Positions 54,920-63,108 of a DNA stretch of 64,000 nt are shown piece after piece (position 1 is the first letter of the stretch; every line of letters starts with the position of its first letter). The notes under the pieces were generated by a model that saw only the letters and a list, made by a program, of their open reading frames with translations, had not been told where the DNA came from and did not search any database. The stretch is from Dyadobacter luticola. Its GTDB lineage: Bacteria; Bacteroidota; Bacteroidia; Cytophagales; Spirosomataceae. Where the stretch lies: the NCBI RefSeq assembly GCF_005860805.1, contig NZ_VCEJ01000004.1, positions 62,001-126,000 on the forward strand. Direction: 5' to 3'. Both the position numbers and the translations under genes were made by a program.

Positions 54920-56620
54920 ATGAGTCCAGATAAATCCGGTTCACCGATTCGGAATTCGAAATCGATCATTCGTCTCCCCATCATCATTGCCATCACATTA
55001 GCTGCCGGGGTTTTGCTGGGAAGCACGTTTTTCAGCGGTGGGCGCAAGCTTTCGGACGTAGCCAAGGGTTATGCCAAATACCGCGAAGTGTTGATGCTGG
55101 TCGAGAATAATTATGTCGATTCTGTGGATACCGATGAGCTGGTGGATTTTTCTATTTCCAAAATGCTTGAAAAGCTGGATCCGCACACAGCCTATTTCAA
55201 TTCGGAAGAAGCAACAGCCGCGCGCTCACAGCTGGAATCTGGTTTTGATGGAATCGGCGTCGAATTCAACATTTATAATGATACGGTATATGTGGTTACG
55301 CCGCTGAGCGGAGGTCCGTCGGAAACCGTCGGGATCCAGAGCGGCGACCGGATTATTTCTGTAAATAAAGAAAACCTTTCAGGCCCCGGCGTCACTAATG
55401 CACAGGTTTACAAATTGTTAAGAGGAAAAAGAGGTACAAAAGTCGATTTGTCGATTGAAAGAGTGGGGCAGAAGGAGCGCATGAACTATGCCGTCGTACG
55501 TGACCGAATCCCGACTTATTCCGTGGACGCATCGTATATGGTGAACCAGGAAATTGGCTATATCAAAGTGAGCCGTTTTTCAGAAACCACATTTGACGAA
55601 TTTAAATCAGCATTAAAAACCTTGAAAGCGGAGGGTCTTAAAAACCTGATCCTCGATTTGCGCGGAAATCCGGGCGGATACATGGAGCGTGCGACCAGCA
55701 TGGCCGACGAATTTATAGCCGGAGATAAGCTGCTGGTGTACACCGAAGGCAAAGACAGCCGCTTCGACCGCAAGACGCGCTCGCACGTTGATGGCTTGTT
55801 TGAGCAGGGCCCGCTGATTGTTTTGGTGGATGAAGGAAGTGCGTCTGCATCGGAAATTCTCGCCGGCGCATTGCAGGATCACGATCGGGCGCTGGTTGTG
55901 GGAAGAAGATCTTACGGAAAAGGGTTGGTCCAAATGCCGATAAAATTGTCGGACGGTTCTGAGTTGCGCCTGACTATTTCAAGATACTACACGCCGAGCG
56001 GCCGCAGCATTCAAAAACCTTATGAAATGGGAAAAGGCGAAGATTACAGTCTGGATCTTTCGCACCGGTATGAAAGCGGCGAGCTTTTCAATGCGGATAG
56101 TATCAAGTTTGACAAAAGCAAAGTTTATAAAACCGACGGCGGCCGGGTCGTTTACGGCGGAGGTGGGATTACGCCGGATATTTTTGTTCCAAAAGATACT
56201 TTACTGAACAGCAAATACTTATTTGAGCTTTATTCCAAAAACATCATCCGCGAATATGCGCTCCGGTATGCAAATGAAAATCAGAAGAAGCTTGAAAAAC
56301 AACCCTTTAAAGATTTCCTGCAAACATTCCAGGTAACAGACGCCATGCTATCCGATCTGGTAAAAGACGCTACAAAATCGGGGATCAAACCAAATGAAAA
56401 AGAGCTGGCACATTCCAAATCGCTGATCACTTCCCAAACCAAAGCCATTATTGGCCGGTATGTATGGGGAAGAAAACAGAAAAATGGCCTGAATAATGAA
56501 GTATTCCAGGTTCTGAATCAGACCGACAATGTGTATGCGCAGGCGGTTCAGCTTTTCAGTCAGGCGGCCCAGTTGGAAAAAGGTAAATTCAGTAGCCTGA
56601 ACATCCCCAAAAACAAGTAG
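54920..56620 (+). CDS. S41 carboxy-terminal processing peptidase (CtpA/Prc-like)
   Basis: 566-residue envelope protease. N-terminal membrane anchor (IIIAITLAAGVLLGSTFF), PDZ domain (about 85-165, GVEFNIYNDTVYVVTPLSGGPSE), S41 core with the nucleophile in DEGSASASEILAGAL and general base in SYGKGLVQ. The remainder (about 370-566) is a Bacteroidota-specific tail. It removes C-terminal tails or degrades tagged periplasmic proteins. Followed 26 bp later by an SDR gene. Confidence 0.95.
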   Translation: MSPDKSGSPIRNSKSIIRLPIIIAITLAAGVLLGSTFFSGGRKLSDVAKGYAKYREVLMLVENNYVDSVDTDELVDFSISKMLEKLDPHTAYFNSEEATAARSQLESGFDGIGVEFNIYNDTVYVVTPLSGGPSETVGIQSGDRIISVNKENLSGPGVTNAQVYKLLRGKRGTKVDLSIERVGQKERMNYAVVRDRIPTYSVDASYMVNQEIGYIKVSRFSETTFDEFKSALKTLKAEGLKNLILDLRGNPGGYMERATSMADEFIAGDKLLVYTEGKDSRFDRKTRSHVDGLFEQGPLIVLVDEGSASASEILAGALQDHDRALVVGRRSYGKGLVQMPIKLSDGSELRLTISRYYTPSGRSIQKPYEMGKGEDYSLDLSHRYESGELFNADSIKFDKSKVYKTDGGRVVYGGGGITPDIFVPKDTLLNSKYLFELYSKNIIREYALRYANENQKKLEKQPFKDFLQTFQVTDAMLSDLVKDATKSGIKPNEKELAHSKSLITSQTKAIIGRYVWGRKQKNGLNNEVFQVLNQTDNVYAQAVQLFSQAAQLEKGKFSSLNIPKNK

Positions 56621-56646
56621 TATTTTCTGAACAGAACCACCACAAA

Positions 56647-57399
56647 ATGTCCCGAATAGCATTGATTACCGGAGCAACCTCCGGCATTGGAAAAGCCACG
56701 GCAGAAATTTTCGCCGAAGCAGGAATCGACTTGATCCTTTGCGGCAGACGTAAAGAAAAGCTCGACGAAGTTGCCCAGGAATTATCCTCCAAGGTCACGG
56801 TTACCACGCTCATTTTTGATGTCAGGGATAAAGGTGCGGTGACCGCGATGATCGGCTCGCTGCCGGATGATTGGAAAAATATCGACATTCTGGTTAACAA
56901 TGCGGGCAATGCGCATGGCCTGGGTTCTCTGGATGAAAGTGATACGGACGACTGGGATGCAATGATCGACGGCAATGTGAAGGGATTGCTGTATGTCTCC
57001 AAAGCCGTGATACCGCTGCTTCTGGAACGTGGAAAGGGTCATATTGTAAATATCAGCTCCATCGCTGGCAAACAAACTTACCCAAATGGCGTGGTTTACT
57101 GCGCCTCCAAAGCGGCAGTCGAAGTAGTGAGTGAAGGAATGCGCCTGGAACTGACCCAGCACGGCATTAAGGTAACCAATGTTGCTCCCGGCGCTGTCGA
57201 GACAGAATTTTCATTAGTAAGATTCAAAGGTGACGAAACCCGCGCCGAAAAAGTATATCAGGGCTTCGATCCCCTTCAAGCCGCCGACATTGCCGACGCT
57301 ATTTTATACGCAGTAAACGCCCCTGACAGGGTTACAATTGCAGATATCACGATCCTGGCTGGCGCGCAGTCTGCGGCGACTACGATTCATCGGAAGTGA
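56647..57399 (+). CDS. SDR-family NADP-dependent oxidoreductase (YdfG-like)
   Basis: 250-residue short-chain dehydrogenase. Cofactor motif GATSGIGKA at residues 8-16, NNAGNAHG, catalytic Tyr151 and Lys155 (YCASK) with an upstream Ser (NISSIAG). Closest to the YdfG/NADP-serine-dehydrogenase type, which reduces 3-hydroxy acids or malonic semialdehyde. Likely co-transcribed with the S41 gene. Its 3' end overlaps the convergent M23 peptidase by 20 bp. Confidence 0.9.
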   Translation: MSRIALITGATSGIGKATAEIFAEAGIDLILCGRRKEKLDEVAQELSSKVTVTTLIFDVRDKGAVTAMIGSLPDDWKNIDILVNNAGNAHGLGSLDESDTDDWDAMIDGNVKGLLYVSKAVIPLLLERGKGHIVNISSIAGKQTYPNGVVYCASKAAVEVVSEGMRLELTQHGIKVTNVAPGAVETEFSLVRFKGDETRAEKVYQGFDPLQAADIADAILYAVNAPDRVTIADITILAGAQSAATTIHRK

Positions 57400-58078
57400 T
57401 TGGTGTTTCATTTTCCACAATCCTCAAAATCAAATTCGGATCCGGGCAAAGAGCCAGGTAATGTGCCAGATCCTGCGTGCTGCTGACGCCGGGGAAGTCG
57501 CCGATGTAGTGGCCCATATCTTTGATGACCTGGAAATGCAGGTGCTGGGGCCAGTCGCCGTTTTCGGGGTAGGGACCGATGGTAGCGAGGGGCTGGCCGG
57601 CTTTGAAGGTTTTTCCCTTGTGAAGTCCGGTTAACGATGCCAGAGAAAGGTGGCCGTATAATGTAAAAAAGGTGATTCCTGCCAATTCGTGCTGCAAAAT
57701 AATTGTCGGGCCGTAATCGCCGTAATGATCATTGAATGCAAAGCTGTGGACGATGCCGTCGAGCGGGGCGTAAATTGGCTCACCAGCTGCTGCCCAGATA
57801 TCGGTACCCAGGTGAATGCTCCTCGGGTTCTCCAAATCCTGTGAAAAATGTTTGCGCTGCCGGTAAATGATCCGGTCCTCACCATAGCCGCCGATACCGA
57901 TTGCGGTATTATCTGCCAGCATTTCTTTAAAAACATAATCCGCGAAATCTGTGGTTTCAGTGAGGTTTCGATTGACGAGATCCAGATTATTGGCAGTAAA
58001 ATCGAGCTTTTTAAAAGGCTTTTTACTTCTGATAATCCGCTCAAAGCCTGCATGTTCGGCCAGAATTTTTTCAAGCAT
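57380..58078 (-). CDS. M23-family peptidoglycan DD-metallopeptidase-like protein
   Basis: 232-residue protein with an LytM-type core: HLGTDIWAAAGEPIYAPLDG (metal His and Asp) and FFTLYGHLSLASL (HxH-like YGHLS) then late PQHLHFQ. No signal peptide is obvious, which is odd for a murein hydrolase; it may be exported by another route or act in the cytosol. Stop codon overlaps the SDR gene. Terminator between it and the metalloprotease gene upstream isolates the two. Confidence 0.86.
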   Translation of the reverse strand: MLEKILAEHAGFERIIRSKKPFKKLDFTANNLDLVNRNLTETTDFADYVFKEMLADNTAIGIGGYGEDRIIYRQRKHFSQDLENPRSIHLGTDIWAAAGEPIYAPLDGIVHSFAFNDHYGDYGPTIILQHELAGITFFTLYGHLSLASLTGLHKGKTFKAGQPLATIGPYPENGDWPQHLHFQVIKDMGHYIGDFPGVSSTQDLAHYLALCPDPNLILRIVENETPITSDES

Positions 58079-58092
58079 AGGTATGTGTTGTT

Positions 58093-58125
58093 ATAAAAAA
58101 TGCCGGATGTAATGTCCGGCATTTT
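58093..58125 (-). terminator. terminator after the zinc metalloprotease gene
   Basis: Stem AAAATGCCGGA / TCCGGCATTTT with a 7-nt loop, then T-rich on the minus strand; 10 bp past the stop at 58135. Confidence 0.85.
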
Positions 58126-58134
58126 GTGTGATTT

Positions 58135-60714
58135 TTATTTTGGGTCCAGCGCCAGTTTGATCCTTTGCAAAACATCCTGCAAATGATACTTCGTAATCTT
58201 ATCGGTGCTTTTTGCGATCGCGCCGGGCAATGCTGCTTTTAAAGTTTCCAAATGCGCCCGCGCAACCGATGGCAAATCCGTTTTTTCCAACTCAACAACC
58301 CGGGTTGAAAAACCATACGTGATTCCCACCGGGATGGACTGCACATTCGCTTTGCCCGGTTTCAACATATCCATCAGCTTTTCCGCGTAGACTTTCTGCA
58401 AGTTCCGGCGATACAGGTCAATGCTTTTTCCAGCCTTCACTTCCGACCAGATCCCACTTTCCAGATCTGTGAAGAGATCGTCCAAAGTGAAATTTTTAGC
58501 AGTCACGCCAGTTTCCATCAGGCGCACCGCACGGTCTCCGGCAAACAAAGAAGTTAATGCATATTCCTGCAAGGCTTTCACCGCCTCGACGCCGGTTTCA
58601 GGTTTGATTTTATCCAGAATATTTTGGTCTAAAAGCCAGACCGGCGTTTTAAATAATTGATTATTCAGAAATGCAACTGCTTCTTTCTGAGTAGTTTTTG
58701 GTACGGCCGTGAATTCCGGACCTTCCATATCGTAGGTAACCGGGGTGTCGTAAATCCCGCCCACATTTTTAATCACATGCCCGAGATAGCGGCGGTATTG
58801 CGAGACAACATTGGCATAAATTTCATCCAGCTCTTTATAACTTTCCCCATCCTCACGGCTCCACTCTATCAGGTTTGGCAAAATTCTTTTCAGGTTCTTA
58901 ATCCCATATTCCGACGCTTTCATCGCATTGTCGCTCAAATCTTCTGTCTGATAACGAGGATCATACGGGCTGATTTCCGTCCCAAAATGCAGGCGGTTGT
59001 CCTTATAAGCCTCTTTGGTCATCGTGTTCAAAATCGCCTTTTCTGCATCGGTACTCGGCGCTTCCGGGAAATTGCTGTAACCCCACTGGATGGCCCACTT
59101 GTCGTAATCGCCGATTCTTGGGAAAAGATTGGTGATACCATCTTCCGGCTGCGCAACATAATTGAACCGCGCATAATCCATGATCGACGAGGTATGTCCA
59201 TGTTCTTCTACCCAGGTTTTATCACGCAATTTTTCAACCGGCGTCGCCGAGCTGGCACCCATATTGTGCCGTAAGCCGAGCGTATGACCTATTTCGTGCG
59301 AAGAAACAAACCGTACCAGCTGGCCCATTAACTCGTCGTCAAACTTCTTTTTACGTGCATTCGGGTCCACTGCGGCGGCCTGGATAATGTACCAGTTACG
59401 CAGCAGGCGCATCACATTGTGGTACCAGCCAATGTGGCTTTCGAGGATTTCACCGCTTCTCGGATCGTGTACATTCGGGCCGTACGCATTCTGAATGTCG
59501 GCCGCGAAATAGCGGATCACCGAGTAGCGCGCATCTTCCAGGCTCATCGTCGTGTCGCTCTCAGGCCAGTATTCGCCGCGGATGGCATTTTTCCAGCCCG
59601 CTTTTTCGAAGGCAACCTGCCAGTCGTCCACGCCCAGTTTCAGGTATTTGCGCCATTTTTCTGGTGTTGCCGGATCAATGTAATATACAATCGGTTTTTT
59701 CGGCTCGATCAATTCCCCGTTTTTCTGACGTTTTGCATCTTCCTCATTTTTAGGCTCCAAACGCCATCTTACCGCAAAAACCTCGGTATCCGATCGCTGC
59801 GATTCTTCTCCGAAAACAGCATATTGATTGGCAAAAAATCCCACCCGGCTGTCAAAAATCCTTTTCCGCATCGGTTTTTTAGGCAGCAAAATCAGCGAGG
59901 TATTCATTTCAAAAGTAACCACGCCGGCGTCCAGGCCTGACGGCAAATACTGGCCGATTTGCGGAGCAGGTGAGGGAGACAGAAGCTGCGGCGTAACATT
60001 AAATGTCTTTACCGTCCGGATTTCTGTATTTATTGGAAAGGTTTTAATCTTTTCAATGTAGGAAGCTTCTTTCTTGAAACCGCTCAATTTTAACAGCTGT
60101 TTGTTCACCGAACTGAGTGAAAAAACCTGATTGTCAGCATTAAAAAAGTCGGTAACCTCAATCACCGAAGCTTTTGTATCGGGTGCTTTCTTCACCGCTT
60201 TGATATCAAAAACGCCAATAATCGGATCGGAATTGGAATTTTTGACAGCCTGAAAAATGGGCTTCGTACTATCCGCACTGGTCATCACGACGGTTACCGA
60301 GCGCAAAAGCAGGTTGTTGTCCAGGCCTTTTTCAAAACGGATCATTTGCCGGTTTACTTCCTCACCTCCGAAAATTCCGCCGCCCGCCGCCGTTTTGGAA
60401 TAGCGCGTCACAGCCATAATATCCTGATTCAAAAGCGAATCCGGGATTTCGAAATACCATTTATCGTCCATTTTGTGGACCGAGATCATGCCCTTCTGAC
60501 TTACTGCGCTGGTATCAATCAGGTCTTTAAAGGCTTTCGGACTCTTCTTTTTGTCGTCTTTTAATTTGTCCTTCACGGCCGTAGCCATCGCGTCGACCGC
60601 CTTTTCAATTTTTACGTCTTCTTGTTTTTCTTTCTTTTTTTTCCTCTGGGCGTGCGCCTCATTCATGTACACGAGCGCCAGTCCCGTCAGAAGAAGGTAG
60701 CGGAATAATCTCAT
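58135..60714 (-). CDS. exported zinc-dependent metalloprotease (DUF5117/DUF5118/DUF4953 type)
   Basis: 859-residue secreted protein. Signal peptide (LLLTGLALVYMNEAHAQ), then a Lys-rich linker. Extended metzincin zinc motif HEIGHTLGLRHN about residue 470 (three His), followed by an MDYARFNYVAQP Met-turn. The arrangement matches the large Bacteroidota metalloproteases with flanking DUF5118 (N) and DUF5117, DUF4953. Probably periplasmic or surface-associated; substrate unknown. Same strand as ppx, 77 bp downstream of it, with no clear link. Confidence 0.92.
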   Translation of the reverse strand: MRLFRYLLLTGLALVYMNEAHAQRKKKKEKQEDVKIEKAVDAMATAVKDKLKDDKKKSPKAFKDLIDTSAVSQKGMISVHKMDDKWYFEIPDSLLNQDIMAVTRYSKTAAGGGIFGGEEVNRQMIRFEKGLDNNLLLRSVTVVMTSADSTKPIFQAVKNSNSDPIIGVFDIKAVKKAPDTKASVIEVTDFFNADNQVFSLSSVNKQLLKLSGFKKEASYIEKIKTFPINTEIRTVKTFNVTPQLLSPSPAPQIGQYLPSGLDAGVVTFEMNTSLILLPKKPMRKRIFDSRVGFFANQYAVFGEESQRSDTEVFAVRWRLEPKNEEDAKRQKNGELIEPKKPIVYYIDPATPEKWRKYLKLGVDDWQVAFEKAGWKNAIRGEYWPESDTTMSLEDARYSVIRYFAADIQNAYGPNVHDPRSGEILESHIGWYHNVMRLLRNWYIIQAAAVDPNARKKKFDDELMGQLVRFVSSHEIGHTLGLRHNMGASSATPVEKLRDKTWVEEHGHTSSIMDYARFNYVAQPEDGITNLFPRIGDYDKWAIQWGYSNFPEAPSTDAEKAILNTMTKEAYKDNRLHFGTEISPYDPRYQTEDLSDNAMKASEYGIKNLKRILPNLIEWSREDGESYKELDEIYANVVSQYRRYLGHVIKNVGGIYDTPVTYDMEGPEFTAVPKTTQKEAVAFLNNQLFKTPVWLLDQNILDKIKPETGVEAVKALQEYALTSLFAGDRAVRLMETGVTAKNFTLDDLFTDLESGIWSEVKAGKSIDLYRRNLQKVYAEKLMDMLKPGKANVQSIPVGITYGFSTRVVELEKTDLPSVARAHLETLKAALPGAIAKSTDKITKYHLQDVLQRIKLALDPK

Positions 60715-60791
60715 AAAGCTTAATTAATTGGTAAGATAAAAGGAACCTGATATAGGGAATACATGCTTGAAATTTAAGAAAAAAAGCGCAT

Positions 60792-61727
60792 TTATTGGGC
60801 CATAAGTTCGGAGAGAACACCTTCTTTCAACGCATAGCTGGACACTTGTATATGGTTGATATTGTAAGTTTTAAGCACATAATCGATAAGACAAACTGCA
60901 ACTACGATCATATCCACACGCAGTTCGATCATGCCGGGGATTTGAAGGCGCTCATCGTGGTTACCGGATAAGATTAATGCAAAAGCCCGGTAAAATTCTG
61001 TGTAAGGAATGGTAAAATCGGTTTGTGATTTTGGCGCCCAGGTATTTTCGCGGTATTGAAAGTCCATGTCGACCAATGTATCAAAGGAACCGGAGGAGCC
61101 GACCAGTTTCTGCGGTGCATATTGATGCACCGCATTGGCCAGCGGAATCAGGTTTTCTTCAAAATAATTATAGAGGCTTTTGCGGTCGCTTTGGGAAAGC
61201 GGATCGTGGCGCATGAATTTTTCCATCAGCCGCTGGCCGCCGATTTCAAAGCTTTGTTTCCAGAAAATCTGCGACTGGTTTCCAATAATAAATTCCACGC
61301 TGCCGCCGCCGATATCCATGATCAGCGAAGCTTCGTCGCCGATATCTGCGCCTGCTTTTACACCTTTATAAATGTATTCCGCCTCACGGTTTCCGTCGAT
61401 CACATTGATTTTAATGCCCGTCTTTTCTAATATTTCTCGGCAAAAATCCTGCTGATTTTCCGCATTACGGATCGCACTGGTTCCAAAGGCAAATGTATTT
61501 TCCGCCTCTACGCCATATAGATCGAGTTTTTCCCTGAAAAATAAGAGTACCGCGACAGCTCGTTCAAATGCTTCCGGCGTGATAATTTTTCGGTTGATCC
61601 CGCCCATACCGATCCTGGCCGGCCGGCTTTCGTGAAATAAATGTGTGAAACCGGTCTCGTGTTTTTCCACGATTAGCAGGTGAAAGGTGTTTGTACCTAA
61701 GTCTATAATTCCCAGTTTCGAGCTCAT
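60792..61727 (-). CDS. exopolyphosphatase (Ppx/GppA family)
   Basis: 311-residue ASKHA-fold phosphatase that removes terminal phosphates of polyphosphate or pppGpp. Motifs: GIIDLGTNTFHLLIVE (phosphate 1), FGTSAIRNAENQ, MDIGGGSVEFIIGN and VGSSGSFDTL. It is the short form lacking the C-terminal HD-like domain of E. coli PPX. Divergent from rpsU. Whether it prefers polyP or pppGpp is not visible. Confidence 0.92.
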   Translation of the reverse strand: MSSKLGIIDLGTNTFHLLIVEKHETGFTHLFHESRPARIGMGGINRKIITPEAFERAVAVLLFFREKLDLYGVEAENTFAFGTSAIRNAENQQDFCREILEKTGIKINVIDGNREAEYIYKGVKAGADIGDEASLIMDIGGGSVEFIIGNQSQIFWKQSFEIGGQRLMEKFMRHDPLSQSDRKSLYNYFEENLIPLANAVHQYAPQKLVGSSGSFDTLVDMDFQYRENTWAPKSQTDFTIPYTEFYRAFALILSGNHDERLQIPGMIELRVDMIVVAVCLIDYVLKTYNINHIQVSSYALKEGVLSELMAQ

Positions 61728-61805
61728 AGCGGGCTTTTATTCTCTTGATAATATGGTTTTCAAGCCGGTGTTTGCAAAAATAACCTAAAAATGATCAGTT
61801 GTCTC

Positions 61806-61836
61806 TTGATTTTCTGTTTGATATCACGTTTCTTTG
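61806..61836 (+). promoter_or_regulatory. promoter of rpsU
   Basis: TTG (61806-61808), 20 bp, TTTCTTTG (61829-61836). Same spacing and same -7 box as acpP. The leader would be about 44 nt. Confidence 0.55.
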
Positions 61837-61886
61837 CAGTCCGAATTTTCAGAAATCCAATTCAAAGAACATTATAATTTATAAGC

Positions 61887-62081
61887 ATGCTTATTATCAA
61901 CATTAAAGACAACGAATCGATTGATCGCGCTCTTAAGCGTTACAAGAAAAAATTTGAAAGAACTGGTACAATGCGTCAGCTTCGTGCCCGTACAGCTTTC
62001 GAAAAACCTTCTGTAAGACGTCGTTTCGAAGTTTTGCGTGCAGTTTACAAGGAAAAAACTTACGGTCATCTAGAAGACTAG
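61887..62081 (+). CDS. rpsU: 30S ribosomal protein S21
   Basis: 64-residue very basic ribosomal protein (IDRALKRYKKKFERTGTMRQLRAR, ...RRRFEVLRAVYKEK). In Bacteroidota, S21 helps occlude the anti-Shine-Dalgarno end of 16S rRNA, in agreement with the lack of Shine-Dalgarno sequences here. Followed by a terminator and then a tyrosine recombinase, the usual gene order in the phylum. Confidence 0.97.
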   Translation: MLIINIKDNESIDRALKRYKKKFERTGTMRQLRARTAFEKPSVRRRFEVLRAVYKEKTYGHLED

Positions 62082-62130
62082 TTCTTAGGAGTGGTTTTCT
62101 GAATATTCTGCAGGATCATTGTATCCATAT

Positions 62131-62170
62131 TGAAAAAGAGCTGTCTTGTACCGGACAGCTCTTTTTTGTA
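62131..62170 (+). terminator. rho-independent terminator after rpsU
   Basis: AAAAAGAGCTGTC / GGACAGCTCTTTTTT stem with TTGTACC-type loop and T6. It overlaps a possible TTG start (62130) for the downstream gene, which is thus unlikely. Confidence 0.88.
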
Positions 62171-62180
62171 TGTTTCAGGC

Positions 62181-63053
62181 ATGATCGCCAAGTTCCTGGA
62201 ATTTTTAAAGTTTGAGAAAAGGGCCAGCGTCCACACTGTCAAATCCTACGAGACAGACCTGGACCAGTTTCAGAAATACCTGCAATTCCAATATGAATGT
62301 ACAGCCCCTGAGAAAGCGACGTCTGTCATGCTGCGGTCGTGGGTGGTAAGCTTGATGGAAGAAGGCTTAAATCCATCTTCTGTTAATCGTAAAATCGCCT
62401 CGCTTCGTGCATTCTACGGTTTTTTAAGACGAAAAAACCTGATCGAAAAAGACCCCACCAAAATTCTTTCTGCATTAAAAACCCGGAAAAAGCTGCCTGC
62501 TTTTGTGGAGGAAAAATCCATGGAGCTGCTCTTTGACGGCAGTCTTTTTACCGAAGATTTCCAGGGGATCCGCGATAAAGTGATCCTCGAAATGCTTTAC
62601 GGCACGGGCATCCGCCTCGCTGAGTTAATTGATCTGGACATTTCAAATGTTGACCTTATCGGAAGAACAATCCGCGTTTTTGGAAAAAGAGCGAAGGAGC
62701 GGATCGTGCCCATATCTTCGTCGCTGGTGACATTGCTGCGCGCGTATCTGGAACAAAGATCGCCGGAAGAAGATACGAAAAGCCTGATTATCACCGATTC
62801 CGGGAAGGCGGCATACCCTGTGTTTGTTCAGCGGGTGGTTAAAAAATACCTTTCGGCTGTGACGACACTTTCCCAAAAGAGCCCGCACGTGCTCCGGCAC
62901 ACTTATGCTACACATTTACTAAACCGGGGCGCAGACCTCAATGCTATCAAGGAACTGCTCGGGCATGCCAATCTTGCAGCCACCCAGATTTACACGCACA
63001 ACTCGATTGAAAAGCTTAAAAAAACGCATCAGCAGGCGCATCCAAAGGCCTGA
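62181..63053 (+). CDS. tyrosine recombinase (XerC/XerD-like)
   Basis: 290-residue site-specific recombinase that resolves chromosome dimers at dif. SAM-like N-terminal core-binding domain (1-85) and catalytic domain with Arg145 (GIRLAEL), His236-x-x-Arg239 (HVLRH), His262 (LGHANL) and Tyr271 (TQIYTH). The start at ATG 62181 excludes the upstream TTG at 62130 that lies in the terminator. The normal length and rpsU neighbour support a housekeeping Xer rather than an integrase. XerC versus XerD is not decidable. Confidence 0.93.
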   Translation: MIAKFLEFLKFEKRASVHTVKSYETDLDQFQKYLQFQYECTAPEKATSVMLRSWVVSLMEEGLNPSSVNRKIASLRAFYGFLRRKNLIEKDPTKILSALKTRKKLPAFVEEKSMELLFDGSLFTEDFQGIRDKVILEMLYGTGIRLAELIDLDISNVDLIGRTIRVFGKRAKERIVPISSSLVTLLRAYLEQRSPEEDTKSLIITDSGKAAYPVFVQRVVKKYLSAVTTLSQKSPHVLRHTYATHLLNRGADLNAIKELLGHANLAATQIYTHNSIEKLKKTHQQAHPKA

Positions 63054-63070
63054 AAGCCATTTTTAAAGAG

Positions 63071-63078
63071 TATATTTG
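63071..63078 (+). promoter_or_regulatory. predicted -7 box for ppc
   Basis: TATATTTG, full match, identical to the ridA box, 30 bp before the ATG at 63109. No properly spaced TTG. Confidence 0.35.
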
Positions 63079-63108
63079 AAATCCCAAAGATAATTTCGTC
63101 ACTCCATT

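Noticed and set aside
58657-59274. 205-codon frame opposite the metalloprotease
   Set aside because: Antisense shadow of a well-supported gene.
62130-62180. TTG start for the Xer recombinase at 62130
   Set aside because: It lies inside the rpsU terminator; the ATG at 62181 gives the normal family N-terminus.
62181-63053. Tyrosine recombinase as a sign of an integrated element
   Set aside because: Normal length, housekeeping rpsU neighbour and no attachment repeats or phage genes nearby.
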